Shown here piece by piece: positions 35,989 through 44,866 of a stretch of DNA of 64,000 nucleotides. Each line of letters opens with the position of its first letter. The first letter of the stretch is position 1. The notes beneath the pieces are model-generated. The model worked only from the letters and a program-made list of their open reading frames with translations. It had not been told where the DNA came from and searched no databases. The DNA comes from Amphritea atlantica (lineage in GTDB: Bacteria; Pseudomonadota; Gammaproteobacteria; Pseudomonadales; Balneatricaceae), in NCBI GenBank assembly GCA_024397875.1, contig CP073344.1, positions 549,001-613,000 on the forward strand, written 5' to 3'. The translations under genes and the position numbers were made by a program.

Positions 35989-36324
35989 ATGAGCGTTATA
36001 GACACGATAAAAGAGCAAATTGAATCCAACGATATCCTCTTATACATGAAGGGTACACCACGTTTTCCTCAGTGCGGTTTCTCTTCCCGTGCGTCTGAAG
36101 CGATTATGGCCTGTGGCGCCCGTTTTGCATTTGTAAATATTCTGGAAAGTCCTGAAATTCGTGCAGAGCTGCCTAAATATGCAAACTGGCCAACCTTTCC
36201 GCAGCTGTGGATTAAAGGTGAGCTGATCGGCGGTTGTGACATTATTGCTGAAATGTCTGCCAATGGGGAGCTGAAAGAGCTGATTGATTCAATCGCAGTA
36301 GAAGACGATTCTGCTGAAAGCTGA
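35989..36324 (+). CDS. grxD: Monothiol glutaredoxin GrxD
   Basis: 111 residues with the active-site CGFS at about 30-33 (RFPQCGFSSRA), NWPTFPQLWIKGELIGGCDI as the glutathione-binding segment. The family binds a 2Fe-2S cluster and delivers iron-sulfur clusters. It lies upstream of the peroxiredoxin gene. Confidence 0.95.
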   Translation: MSVIDTIKEQIESNDILLYMKGTPRFPQCGFSSRASEAIMACGARFAFVNILESPEIRAELPKYANWPTFPQLWIKGELIGGCDIIAEMSANGELKELIDSIAVEDDSAES

Positions 36325-36518
36325 TTGCGGAACCGTTACGTTTTAAGGGAGCATTCTGAAAAGGGATGTTCTGATAGGCATAGTTTATCAGTTGTATAGT
36401 TGTCTTTAATTAGTGTTATAAAGCCACTGCAACTAAGCTATCGCTACTTTGAATTTTACACCTTGTGTGAATGATATTTTATTAGTCGTTTAACGCTTTT
36501 AATAATGGAGATAAAGAA

Positions 36519-37121
36519 ATGGGCGTATTAGTAGGTAAGCAGGCTCCTGATTTTACTACAGCAGCGGTACTGGGTAACGGTGATATCGTTGATTCTTTCA
36601 CCTTGTCTGAAGCAATTAAAGGTAAGAAAGCTGTAGTATTCTTCTACCCACTGGACTTCACCTTTGTTTGTCCGTCTGAGCTGCTGGCTTTTGATCACCG
36701 TATTGAAGAGTTCAAGAAGCGTAACGTTGAAGTGATCGGTGTTTCTATCGATTCTCACTTCTCTCACAACGCTTGGCGTAACACCCCTGTTGATCAGGGT
36801 GGTATTGGTCCTGTTAAGTACACACTGGTTGCCGATATGACTCACAGTATCTGTAAAGATTACGATGTTGAGTCTGAAGGTGGTATGGCTTTCCGTGGTT
36901 CTTTCCTGATCGACGAAGATGGTCTGGTACGTCACCAGGTTGTTAACGATCTGCCACTGGGTCGTAACGTTGACGAAATGCTGCGTATGGTTGACGCTCT
37001 GGCGTTCCACCAGACTAACGGTGAAGTTTGCCCAGCTGGCTGGACTGAAGGCGACAAAGGTATGGACGCTTCTCCTGCAGGCGTAGCAGCATACCTGAGC
37101 GAGAACGCTGATAAGCTGTAA
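36519..37121 (+). CDS. Typical 2-Cys peroxiredoxin
   Basis: 200 residues. The peroxidatic Cys lies in PLDFTFVCPSEL (about 44-55) and the resolving Cys in GEVCPAGWT (about 168-176). It reduces hydrogen peroxide and organic peroxides using thioredoxin or a similar donor. GGAG precedes the ATG. Strong codon bias suggests high expression. It is followed by a REP-like hairpin and a strong terminator. Confidence 0.95.
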   Translation: MGVLVGKQAPDFTTAAVLGNGDIVDSFTLSEAIKGKKAVVFFYPLDFTFVCPSELLAFDHRIEEFKKRNVEVIGVSIDSHFSHNAWRNTPVDQGGIGPVKYTLVADMTHSICKDYDVESEGGMAFRGSFLIDEDGLVRHQVVNDLPLGRNVDEMLRMVDALAFHQTNGEVCPAGWTEGDKGMDASPAGVAAYLSENADKL

Positions 37122-37154
37122 TTCTTTTAACGCATAGCGTTAATAGAGCAGCCG

Positions 37155-37184
37155 CTAGACGTATCGCTGCGCGATACTTGCTAG
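37155..37184 (-). repeat. CTAG-flanked REP-like hairpin, copy 3
   Basis: On the minus strand: CTAGCAAG, stem TATCGC/GCGATA, CGTCTAG. It has exactly the same flanks as copy 2a at 18559-18584 but a different stem, which indicates a repeat family with compensatory stem changes. It lies between the peroxiredoxin stop and its terminator. Confidence 0.75.
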
Positions 37185-37193
37185 TAGCTAGAT

Positions 37194-37222
37194 AAAAAAA
37201 CCGCCATCTGGCGGTTTTTTTT
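37194..37222 (+). terminator. Rho-independent terminator after peroxiredoxin
   Basis: ACCGCCA/TGGCGGT stem flanked by A7 and T8 runs, probably bidirectional (also serving rnt on the minus strand). Confidence 0.9.
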
Positions 37223-37310
37223 ATGTCTGAAAGTGAACTGTAGATAAACGCTGTACGAGCTTTTCCTGGCAAGCGACACAGTCGCGTCTAACAGCTAATC
37301 ACTGTTTTTT

Positions 37311-37961
37311 TCATTCGAACCGGTCTTCCACCATCTGCCAGCCACCGAGATCCTTCCAGCGGTTAACGATTGTGCAGAACAGTTCTGCGGTTTTCATCGT
37401 GTCATAGAGGGCAGAGTGTGCCTGCTTACCATCGAAATCGATATCGGCCAGATCGCAGGATCTGGCCAGCACAGTATGGCCAAACGCGAGGCCGGCCAGG
37501 GTGGCGGTATCAAAGGTTGAGAACGGGTGAAATGGGTTGCGTTTAATATCGCAGCGCTCGGCCGCGGCAGTCACGAACCCATGATCAAATGAGGCGTTGT
37601 GGCCGACCAGAATCGCGCGTTTGCAGTTGTGTGACTTCACCGCTTTACGAATCGGCTTGAAAATCTTTTCCAGTGCTTCCTCTTCGGGAATGGCTCCCCT
37701 TAACGGGTTGTAGGGATCGATTCCGGTGAAGTCCAGCGCTGATTTTTCAAGGTTGGCGCCTTCAAAAGGGGCAACATTAAACTCATAACTCTCATCAATA
37801 AGGAGATTGCCGTCATCATCCATAGTCAGGGTGACTGCTGCAATTTCCAGCAGTGCATCTGTCTGTGCATTAAAGCCGGCGGTTTCCACGTCGATCACAA
37901 CGGGAAGGTAGCCCCGGAAACGGTTTGACATCGGGTGCTGGTACTGAGCGCTTCTGTTCAA
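37311..37961 (-). CDS. rnt: Ribonuclease T
   Basis: 216 residues, DEDDh exonuclease. Exo [22 protein letters not shown] (about 22-42), Exo [13 protein letters not shown] (about 120-130) and Exo [17 protein letters not shown] (about 182-195) carry the catalytic acids and His. It trims 3' ends of tRNAs and other stable RNAs as a homodimer. Convergent with the peroxiredoxin gene. Confidence 0.95.
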   Translation of the reverse strand: MNRSAQYQHPMSNRFRGYLPVVIDVETAGFNAQTDALLEIAAVTLTMDDDGNLLIDESYEFNVAPFEGANLEKSALDFTGIDPYNPLRGAIPEEEALEKIFKPIRKAVKSHNCKRAILVGHNASFDHGFVTAAAERCDIKRNPFHPFSTFDTATLAGLAFGHTVLARSCDLADIDFDGKQAHSALYDTMKTAELFCTIVNRWKDLGGWQMVEDRFE

Positions 37962-38165
37962 TGCATATCCTTAATGGCTGATTTCAACAGCCAGGTTCTG
38001 GTGATTAGCTGAGCTCAAGTGTAATGAGTTGCTCTGGTTTTCACAAATAACTCTGCAATGTTCATTTGCAAAGGTGCTAGCGTGTTAGAGTCTAAAGCTT
38101 TTTGGGTATGTGCCGATACAGGATGGCAGACTAATTCCTTAATTTCTCCTGAATTCTGGTTGTTT

Positions 38166-39014
38166 ATGCGTATTGCCGTGATGTTGCTTTTATTGACCTT
38201 TTCTATGCCGGGCTTCGCGGTAGGCTATTCTGCATCGATTGAGCAGTCCCGCTGGGACTTGGAAGCGTCGAAATTCAGTTGCCGCCTGTCACAGAAGATT
38301 CCTCTGTTTGGTGAAGGTGAATTTAATCATGAGGCCGGAGAAACCGTTCGTTTTACCCTCATGCCGTTGCAGGGGCATGGCCTGAAAGGGCAGGTGCGGA
38401 TTATGGAGGCGGCTTCGCCATGGCAGCCAGGTATTGCAACCCGCGAGATTGGGGCTGTCAAGTTTGCGGCTGACGGTACGATAGCGGTACCGAGCAGTTA
38501 TTCTCAACAGATGCTGGCCAGCCTGTTTCGGGGACGTATGCCGACATTTCTGGCGCAGAACTGGGCTGAAACCGGCGAAACAGTGCGTATAGGACTGTCG
38601 GCGGCTAACTTTCCACCAGCCTATCAGGCGTATGCTGATTGTATCTCTGATCTGTTGCCGGTGAACTACCGGCAGATCGCCCGAACCGCGGTGTTGTTTC
38701 CCTCTGCTCAATGGCAGCTGTCAGATTCTACCAAAGCGCGTCTTGACCTGATTGCGATCTACGTTAACAGCGATGACTCAGTGAAATCGATCTATGTTGA
38801 TGGTCACTCCGATGCTCAGGGGCGGCGACTGGCTAACCGTGATCTGTCTAAAAAACGGGCCGAAGCGGTGTCTGCTTATCTGGAGCAGAAAGGTGTCAGT
38901 CCTGAACGGATCACCACCCGCTATCATGGTGAGCGTTATCCTGTTGCTCAGAGTAATGATCGTCTTACCCGGGAGCGCAGTCGCCGGGTGACTATCCGCT
39001 TAGACCGAAACTAA
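38166..39014 (+). CDS. motY: Flagellar stator-associated protein MotY (OmpA family)
   Basis: About 282 residues from the ATG at 38166; an in-frame start at 38058 would place a long leader ahead of the signal peptide. The signal peptide MRIAVMLLLLTFSMPGFA is followed by the MotY N-terminal domain (YSASIEQSRWDLEASKFSCRLSQKIP). The C-terminal OmpA-like peptidoglycan-binding domain has YVDGHSDAQGRRLANRDLSKKRAEAV and ends SRRVTIRL. In Vibrio and Pseudomonas MotY forms a ring around the flagellar basal body and helps the stators to assemble. Confidence 0.88.
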   Translation: MRIAVMLLLLTFSMPGFAVGYSASIEQSRWDLEASKFSCRLSQKIPLFGEGEFNHEAGETVRFTLMPLQGHGLKGQVRIMEAASPWQPGIATREIGAVKFAADGTIAVPSSYSQQMLASLFRGRMPTFLAQNWAETGETVRIGLSAANFPPAYQAYADCISDLLPVNYRQIARTAVLFPSAQWQLSDSTKARLDLIAIYVNSDDSVKSIYVDGHSDAQGRRLANRDLSKKRAEAVSAYLEQKGVSPERITTRYHGERYPVAQSNDRLTRERSRRVTIRLDRN

Positions 39015-39157
39015 CCGTGCCTGCTGTCTGATTCTGGTGCTTTAATCCCCCTGTTACTCTGGCGTAATCGTGCTACAATTGCGCCCTTTCCTATTTTAGG
39101 TATCCGGTAGAGACTATGGTGCTCTCTACGGGCTGATTTTGCGTTTGGAGCCTCTCT

Positions 39158-40384
39158 ATGTCCGACATCAAAAAGGTTGTGCTGGCCTATTCCGGCGGCC
39201 TTGATACATCTGTAATCGTACGTTGGTTACAGGAAACTTATAATTGCGAAGTGGTAACCTTTACGGCTGACCTGGGTCAGGGTGAAGAGGTTGAGCCGGC
39301 TCGTGCCAAAGCTGAAGCGCTGGGCGTGAAAGAGATCTATATTGAAGATCTGCGCGAAGAATTTGTGCGTGACTTTGTCTTCCCGATGTTCCGTGCCAAT
39401 ACTATCTACGAAGGTGAGTATCTGCTGGGTACCTCCATCGCTCGTCCGCTGATTGCCAAGCGTCTGATCGAAATCGCCAATGAAACGGGTGCTGATGCGA
39501 TCTCTCACGGTGCCACCGGTAAAGGTAATGACCAGGTGCGTTTCGAGCTGGGTGCTTATGCGCTGAAGCCGGGCGTTCAGGTGATTGCGCCATGGCGTGA
39601 GTGGGATCTGACTTCCCGCGAAACCCTGATGGACTATTGTAAAGAACACAACATTCCGGTTGATTTCTCCAGCAGTAAGAAGAAGTCTCCTTACTCAATG
39701 GATGCGAACCTGCTGCACATCTCCTATGAGGGAGACATTCTGGAAGATCCATGGGCTGAGGCAGAAGCGGATATGTGGCGCTGGTCTGTATCGCCTGAAG
39801 AGGCACCGGATCAGGCAACGTATCTGGAACTGACTTACGAGAAAGGCGATATCGTTGCGATTGATGGCCAGCCAATGAGTCCTGCGACCGTCCTTGAGTA
39901 TCTGAATAAAGTCGGTGGTGAGAACGGCGTTGGTCGTCTGGATATCGTTGAAAACCGCTTCGTTGGTATGAAGTCCCGGGGCTGCTACGAAACTCCGGGG
40001 GGCTCTATCATGCTGCGTGCACACCGGGCGATTGAATCAATCACTCTGGATCGTGAAGTTGCGCACCTGAAAGATGAGCTGATGCCACGTTATGCCAAAA
40101 CTATCTATAACGGTTTCTGGTGGTCTGAAGAGCGTAAGATGATGCAGCAGATGATTGACTTCTCTCAGCGTAACGTTAATGGTGATGTACGCCTTAAGCT
40201 TTATAAGGGCAACGTTATTGTTGTCGGTCGTCGCTCTGAAAACAGTCTTTTCGACGAGAGTATCGCAACGTTTGAAGATGATGCAGGCTCTTACGATCAG
40301 AAAGATGCAGCCGGCTTTATCAAGCTGAATGCGCTGCGTATGCGTATCGCTGCCAGTAAAGGTCGGGATCTGCTGAACGGCTGA
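39158..40384 (+). CDS. argG: Argininosuccinate synthase
   Basis: 408 residues. The P-loop-like ATP site is at the N-terminus ([17 protein letters not shown], about 8-24) and [13 protein letters not shown] (about 118-130) is the second signature. It joins citrulline and aspartate to argininosuccinate with ATP. It lies about 5 kb from argF-argD in the opposite orientation. Terminated by the hairpin at 40401. Confidence 0.98.
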   Translation: MSDIKKVVLAYSGGLDTSVIVRWLQETYNCEVVTFTADLGQGEEVEPARAKAEALGVKEIYIEDLREEFVRDFVFPMFRANTIYEGEYLLGTSIARPLIAKRLIEIANETGADAISHGATGKGNDQVRFELGAYALKPGVQVIAPWREWDLTSRETLMDYCKEHNIPVDFSSSKKKSPYSMDANLLHISYEGDILEDPWAEAEADMWRWSVSPEEAPDQATYLELTYEKGDIVAIDGQPMSPATVLEYLNKVGGENGVGRLDIVENRFVGMKSRGCYETPGGSIMLRAHRAIESITLDREVAHLKDELMPRYAKTIYNGFWWSEERKMMQQMIDFSQRNVNGDVRLKLYKGNVIVVGRRSENSLFDESIATFEDDAGSYDQKDAAGFIKLNALRMRIAASKGRDLLNG

Positions 40385-40400
40385 TTTTGCTATATGCATG

Positions 40401-40437
40401 AAAAGCCCTGATATGTACCCATATCGGGGTTTTTTTG
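40401..40437 (+). terminator. Rho-independent terminator after argG
   Basis: AAAAGCCCTGATATG pairs with CATATCGGGGTTTTTTT (one G-T wobble), with a TACC loop and a T7 run. Confidence 0.9.
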
Positions 40438-40507
40438 TCTCTGGACTACTTTGATAATTATCTGATTTATATGATACTTTGATAAATTCCATTCTGATGT
40501 AGGACTT

Positions 40508-42097
40508 ATGGAAATCAGCTACTCGGATAAAAAAGTTCTGATTGTTGATAACCGCCTGGAAGATCTTGCTGAGCTCAAGATGATCCTGGGGAGTATGGGT
40601 GTGGCTGACATTCAGGTCGCCTCATCTGTCAATATGGCTCTGGTGCTGCTGCGAGAGAAGCATTACGACATCTGCTTTGTATTGTTCGACCTGGGCAAGG
40701 ACCATAAGAATGGTCTTCAGCTGATTCAGGAAGCGACTGCTGAGGGGATCCGTCAGTTTTCCACAATTTACTCTCTGATTGTTGACCCTGAGCGCTCTAA
40801 GTTGCTGTTCGGTTCCCTGGATAGTTCTCCCGATACCTATATTTCTAAGCCCTACGCCGAGCCTAAGGTGCGCTTTCGTTTAGAAAAAATCATGCGGGTT
40901 AAGCAGGTGATGCAGCCACTTGATGAGTTGCTCGATCAGGGGCAGCGGCAAGAGGCTTTGTTGATGTGTGACAAGCTGACCCAGAGTTATCCGGCACTGA
41001 GACTTTATATCCAGCGAATGCGGGGCATTATCCTGCTTGAAAAGGGGGGCTATGCCGACGCTGAACAGCTGTTTGGTGCTATCGTTGCTCAGCGTGTGCA
41101 ACCCTGGGCTCAGGTAGGGCAGGGGATGGCGCTATGTCATCAGGGGGATTATCTGAGTGCCCGTCAGGTTCTGCAGCAGGTGATCGATGATTCTCATTTC
41201 TGTGTCGAGGCCTATACCTGGTTGGCACGGACTTACCGTGCATTGGGTGAGCGGGGAGATGCAATCAGTTTGCTGCGTAAAGCGGTTATGTTACAGCCCA
41301 CGGTACCCGAGCTTTTGGGGACTCTGGGCAGTCTGGCGGCCCAGAATCAGGAGTGGAATGTAGCGGTTGAAGCCTATGGCAGTGCGATTCGGCATTCCCG
41401 GCAAAGCAGTTTTCAGTCGGATGACTATTACTTCAGTCTGGTCTCTGCGCTACTGGCCCGGGATAATTTTGACCGGGGTATAGAAGAGCATGCGATCCGG
41501 ACGCTTGAGGACGTGGTGCTGGCGTTTCCGGGTGAGCCTGTCGTGCAATTTAAATCGCGCCTGATGGCTGCGCAGGTGTATCGTCGTGCCGGAGCGCAGG
41601 AGCGTGCCAATTTTGCCGCTCGTAATGCGTTTGATCTGTTCTGTGAGCTTGAGCTGACTGAGAAGGCCGAGTGGGTGGAGCCCTTTCTGGAAGGTATGGA
41701 GGGTACCTCGGTGGAAACCGATGCCCAGGCGATGAAGCAGCATGTCAATCGGGACAGTTCAGCGCTGGAGTGGGGGAAACTCAATATCCAGGGGATGCTT
41801 TGCTATCGTAAGAAGGATTATCAGAAAGCGCTCAGATTTTTTGTACGTGCTGATAGTATCCTGCCCAATAATCCAAGTCTGACACTGAATCTGGTGCAGG
41901 CTGCGCTCGAGCAGGCTCGCCGTCCCGGGGGGGAGCGGGCAGAATTATTACTGCAGTGTGATAATGCGCTCTACGGTATTAACTATGGGGCGCTGAGTCT
42001 GCGTCAACAGAAACGTTACCTGTCGCTGTCTGACAGGTGTGCCGATATGATCAAAGCGATGGTAGACGTTAAGCGTGAAGTTGAAGAGAATATCTGA
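40508..42097 (+). CDS. Response regulator with TPR-repeat output
   Basis: 529 residues. A REC domain (about 1-130) starts KKVLIVDNRLEDLAELKMIL; the probable phosphoacceptor is the Asp in CFVLFDLGKDH (about residue 60), and the conserved Lys is in YISKPYAEP (about 116). The rest is helical repeats of TPR type, for example GYADAEQLFGAIVAQ, GDYLSARQVLQQVIDD, ERGDAISLLRKAVML and KDYQKALRFFVRAD. It has no DNA-binding or enzymatic output domain, so signalling must go through protein contacts. No sensor kinase is adjacent. Confidence 0.87.
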   Translation: MEISYSDKKVLIVDNRLEDLAELKMILGSMGVADIQVASSVNMALVLLREKHYDICFVLFDLGKDHKNGLQLIQEATAEGIRQFSTIYSLIVDPERSKLLFGSLDSSPDTYISKPYAEPKVRFRLEKIMRVKQVMQPLDELLDQGQRQEALLMCDKLTQSYPALRLYIQRMRGIILLEKGGYADAEQLFGAIVAQRVQPWAQVGQGMALCHQGDYLSARQVLQQVIDDSHFCVEAYTWLARTYRALGERGDAISLLRKAVMLQPTVPELLGTLGSLAAQNQEWNVAVEAYGSAIRHSRQSSFQSDDYYFSLVSALLARDNFDRGIEEHAIRTLEDVVLAFPGEPVVQFKSRLMAAQVYRRAGAQERANFAARNAFDLFCELELTEKAEWVEPFLEGMEGTSVETDAQAMKQHVNRDSSALEWGKLNIQGMLCYRKKDYQKALRFFVRADSILPNNPSLTLNLVQAALEQARRPGGERAELLLQCDNALYGINYGALSLRQQKRYLSLSDRCADMIKAMVDVKREVEENI

Positions 42098-42152
42098 CGC
42101 TTGTAACTAGCTTAGTGTGACGACCTTCGTGCTTAAGCCTGCTGTTTTGAAT

Positions 42153-42518
42153 TCAGAATAAAATACTGTCGTCATCGCCGAGAATAGAGTTTTCCATAAC
42201 CGGCCGATCATTCTCATCGACGTCATAAGCGGAACGGGCCAGCTTACGGGCCAGCAGTTTCTGCTGTGCGGCTTCTGGCAGGTCAGTGAACAGAATGGTT
42301 TGTTTGGCGATCAGCAGATCGATCAGGTCTTCAATAATCCGGCTGACTTCTGAGTCGGTCTTATTCAGAATCTCTTGCGGACTTTCAGTCTCGTTATTAT
42401 TGCTGGAGAGGAAGTTAATGACTTCCGGGTCGGCAATATTGGCGACCGTTGAGTTCTCAGCAGGGTGTGCAGACAGAGAGGTGATCTGTCCCTGTTCATT
42501 TCTGATTGCATAGAGCAT
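42153..42518 (-). CDS. Hypothetical protein, 121 aa
   Basis: Start taken at MLYAIRNEQGQI (42518), the way relatives I recall begin; an upstream ATG at 42572 would add 18 residues. The central IIEDLIDLLIAKQTILFTDLPEAAQQKLLARK is the best-defined part, and the C-terminus is acidic (ILGDDDSILF). From memory, similar proteins in pseudomonads carry the misleading label tryptophan synthase subunit beta-like; it has none of that enzyme's motifs. Soluble; function unknown. Confidence 0.72.
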   Translation of the reverse strand: MLYAIRNEQGQITSLSAHPAENSTVANIADPEVINFLSSNNNETESPQEILNKTDSEVSRIIEDLIDLLIAKQTILFTDLPEAAQQKLLARKLARSAYDVDENDRPVMENSILGDDDSILF

Positions 42519-42717
42519 AGGCCCGGGTTCCGCTGGTCTGATAGATTGAATAACGCTAAGTATGGCGGCCATTCTTCCGGTGGGTCAAGTCTGCGCTGGC
42601 AGTTTGGGGACAAATTAGCGGCTGATCTGTGTCATGGCACCGGAGTTTGTCGATAGTGCTTCGATTGCATAATGAAGAGTGGCTATATAAAATCCCCCCT
42701 CTAAACGAGCTTCCTGA

Positions 42718-42766
42718 AGGGTTGCAGTGCAGATCATACTCATAATGATCGCGGCAGCCCTTTTTT
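42718..42766 (+). promoter_or_regulatory. Attenuator-like hairpin before the mevalonate operon
   Basis: An outer stem AGGGTTGC/GCAGCCCT and a nested inner stem GATCAT/ATGATC are followed directly by T6, the form of an intrinsic terminator, ending only 16 bases before the mvaA start. A possible upstream promoter is TTGCAT (42665) with TATAAA (42686). It is either the terminator of a leader transcript (attenuator) or an inefficient terminator; the sequence alone does not decide. Confidence 0.55.
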
Positions 42767-42782
42767 ATTGTACCGAGAGATT

Positions 42783-43820
42783 ATGAAATCCCATAAAGTT
42801 CAGCAAGCACCGATTCCAATGCGTACCGTCGGGCCGATTAAAATCAGCGGACATGTGCTGAACGAAAAAGTTTCAGTGCCTTTGGCGACCTACGAAACCC
42901 CGCTCTGGCCCTCTGTCGGCCGGGGAGCGCGTATCTCAGCGCTGACTGACGAGGGTATCAAGACCACTGTTGTCGATGAGCGTATGAGTCGTTCGATTCT
43001 GCTTGAGGCGGATGACGCGCTCGAGGCTTACACTGCGCTGGAGTCGATTAAAGCCCGTCAGGATGATCTTAATCAGGTTGTGGCAACGACCAGCCGGTTT
43101 GCCAAACTGATCGATATGAATAGTCAGATTGTTGCTAACCTGATCTATCTGCGTCTGGAGTTCACCACCGGGGATGCCTCGGGTCATAATATGGTGACCA
43201 ATGCCGCGGATAAACTGATTCCGTGGATTCTGAGTGAATACCCACAGCTGCGTTACTCTTCGATTTCGGCAAACTACTGTTCAGATAAGAAAGCGACCGC
43301 GGTTAACGGAATTCTGGGGCGGGGTAAATATGTGATCAGTGAGATTCTGATTCCCCGTGATCTCTGTGAGCGACGGCTTAAAACCACGCCTGAAAAAGTG
43401 GTTGATCTGAATATCAAGAAAAACCTAATTGGTACCATGCTGGCGGGCGGATTGCGCAGTGCTAATGCCCACTATGCCAATATGTTGCTGGCTTTTTATC
43501 TGGCCACGGGTCAGGATGCCGCTAATATTGTTGAAGGATCACAGGGGATTGTGCATGCCGAGGTGCGTAATGGCGATCTGTATTTCTCCTGTACTCTGCC
43601 TAACCTGATTGTGGGTAGCGTCGGTAACGGTAAAGGGATCGACTTTGTCGAACAAAATCTGGCCGCTCTCGGGTGTAAAGAATCTCGCGAGCCGGGTGAA
43701 AATGCCCGCAGGCTTGCGGCTATCTGCGCCGCCACAGTGCTTTGTGGTGAGCTGTCTTTGATGGCCGCTCAGACCAATCCGGGCGAGTTGATGGAATCTC
43801 ATCTTAAAATGGAACGCTGA
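42783..43820 (+). CDS. mvaA: Hydroxymethylglutaryl-CoA reductase
   Basis: 345 residues from the ATG at 42783, with CGAGAGA upstream. It reduces HMG-CoA to mevalonate. The catalytic Glu is in ATYETPLWPS, the Lys in NYCSDKKATAVN (about 165-176), the Asp in TGQDAANIVEGSQ (about 240-252) and the His in MESHLKM at the C-terminus. DASGHNMVTNAAD is the cofactor-binding signature. The arrangement is closer to class I-type reductases than to the longer bacterial class II. The stop overlaps the next ATG (TGATG). First gene of the mevalonate operon. Confidence 0.92.
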   Translation: MKSHKVQQAPIPMRTVGPIKISGHVLNEKVSVPLATYETPLWPSVGRGARISALTDEGIKTTVVDERMSRSILLEADDALEAYTALESIKARQDDLNQVVATTSRFAKLIDMNSQIVANLIYLRLEFTTGDASGHNMVTNAADKLIPWILSEYPQLRYSSISANYCSDKKATAVNGILGRGKYVISEILIPRDLCERRLKTTPEKVVDLNIKKNLIGTMLAGGLRSANAHYANMLLAFYLATGQDAANIVEGSQGIVHAEVRNGDLYFSCTLPNLIVGSVGNGKGIDFVEQNLAALGCKESREPGENARRLAAICAATVLCGELSLMAAQTNPGELMESHLKMER

Positions 43821-44851
43821 TGTCTGATCAGACCAACGACCGAAAAATTGAGCATATCCGGGCGATTGAGAAAGATCCGCTGACGGATCGTGACGGTCGT
43901 TTTTTTGACCAGATCCACCTCATCCACCGGGGGTTACCTGAGCTGGCGCTGGAGCAGATCGATACTTCGGTCGAGTTTCTCGGTAAAAGGCTCAGCTTTC
44001 CGCTGCTGATCTCTTCCATGACCGGTGGTGATCACTCTCTGATTAAAACTATCAATCGCAATCTGGCTGAAGCTGCGGAACGGACCGGTGTCGCGCTGGC
44101 GGTAGGGTCGCAGCGGGTTATGTTTACTCAGCCATCCGCGCGTGAAAGCTTTGATCTGCGGTCATATGCGCCGAATACTGTGCTGTTGGGGAATATCGGC
44201 GCAGTGCAGCTGAATTATGATTTCTCCCTTGATCAGTGTCAGCGCGCCGTTGATCTGCTGGGGGCTGATGGTCTGTATCTGCACCTGAACCCGCTTCAGG
44301 AGGCGGTGCAGCCGGAGGGCGATACTGACTTCTCTGGTCTGCGGGAAAAGATTGCCGCCATTGCAACGGGACTGAACAAACCGGTATTGCTGAAAGAGGT
44401 GGGGGCGGGGTTATCACCTGCAGATATCGAAATGGGAATCGCCGCGGGTATACGCTGGTTTGATCTGGCCGGTTCAGGCGGGACGTCATGGAGTCGCATT
44501 GAGCATCATCGCAGTGAAAAAAGCGGTGATGATCTGGGGCTCTGCTTCCAGGATTGGGGAATTCCGACGCCGCAGGCCCTTAAACTGGCTCAGCCGTATC
44601 AAAATAGTGCAGGTTTCATCGCCAGTGGCGGTCTCAGGGATGGGATTGATATGGTTAAATCTGTTATACTCGGCGCCTCGCTCTGCGGCATGGCCGCACC
44701 GTTCCTGAAACCGGCAATGGATTCCGCCGATTCAGTGGTCAGGGTAATAGAGCAACGCCGGCGTGAATTCACCACAGCTATGTTTTTGCTGGGAATGCCG
44801 GATGTTAATAGTTTATTTATGAATCGGGCTCTCATTCTGGGCGAGCGTTGA
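43820..44851 (+). CDS. fni: Type 2 isopentenyl-diphosphate isomerase
   Basis: 343 residues. FMN-dependent, it interconverts IPP and DMAPP. Visible motifs: SSMTGGDHSLIKTINRNLAEAA (about 55-76), VGSQRVMF (about 95), HLNPLQEAVQPEGD (about 152-165, with the catalytic Gln), KEVGAGLSP (about 193) and IASGGLRDGID (about 268-278). Type 2 enzymes are typical of mevalonate-pathway bacteria and archaea. Fits as the pathway's last step. Confidence 0.95.
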   Translation: MSDQTNDRKIEHIRAIEKDPLTDRDGRFFDQIHLIHRGLPELALEQIDTSVEFLGKRLSFPLLISSMTGGDHSLIKTINRNLAEAAERTGVALAVGSQRVMFTQPSARESFDLRSYAPNTVLLGNIGAVQLNYDFSLDQCQRAVDLLGADGLYLHLNPLQEAVQPEGDTDFSGLREKIAAIATGLNKPVLLKEVGAGLSPADIEMGIAAGIRWFDLAGSGGTSWSRIEHHRSEKSGDDLGLCFQDWGIPTPQALKLAQPYQNSAGFIASGGLRDGIDMVKSVILGASLCGMAAPFLKPAMDSADSVVRVIEQRRREFTTAMFLLGMPDVNSLFMNRALILGER

Positions 44852-44866
44852 GGATTTTAAGTACGT

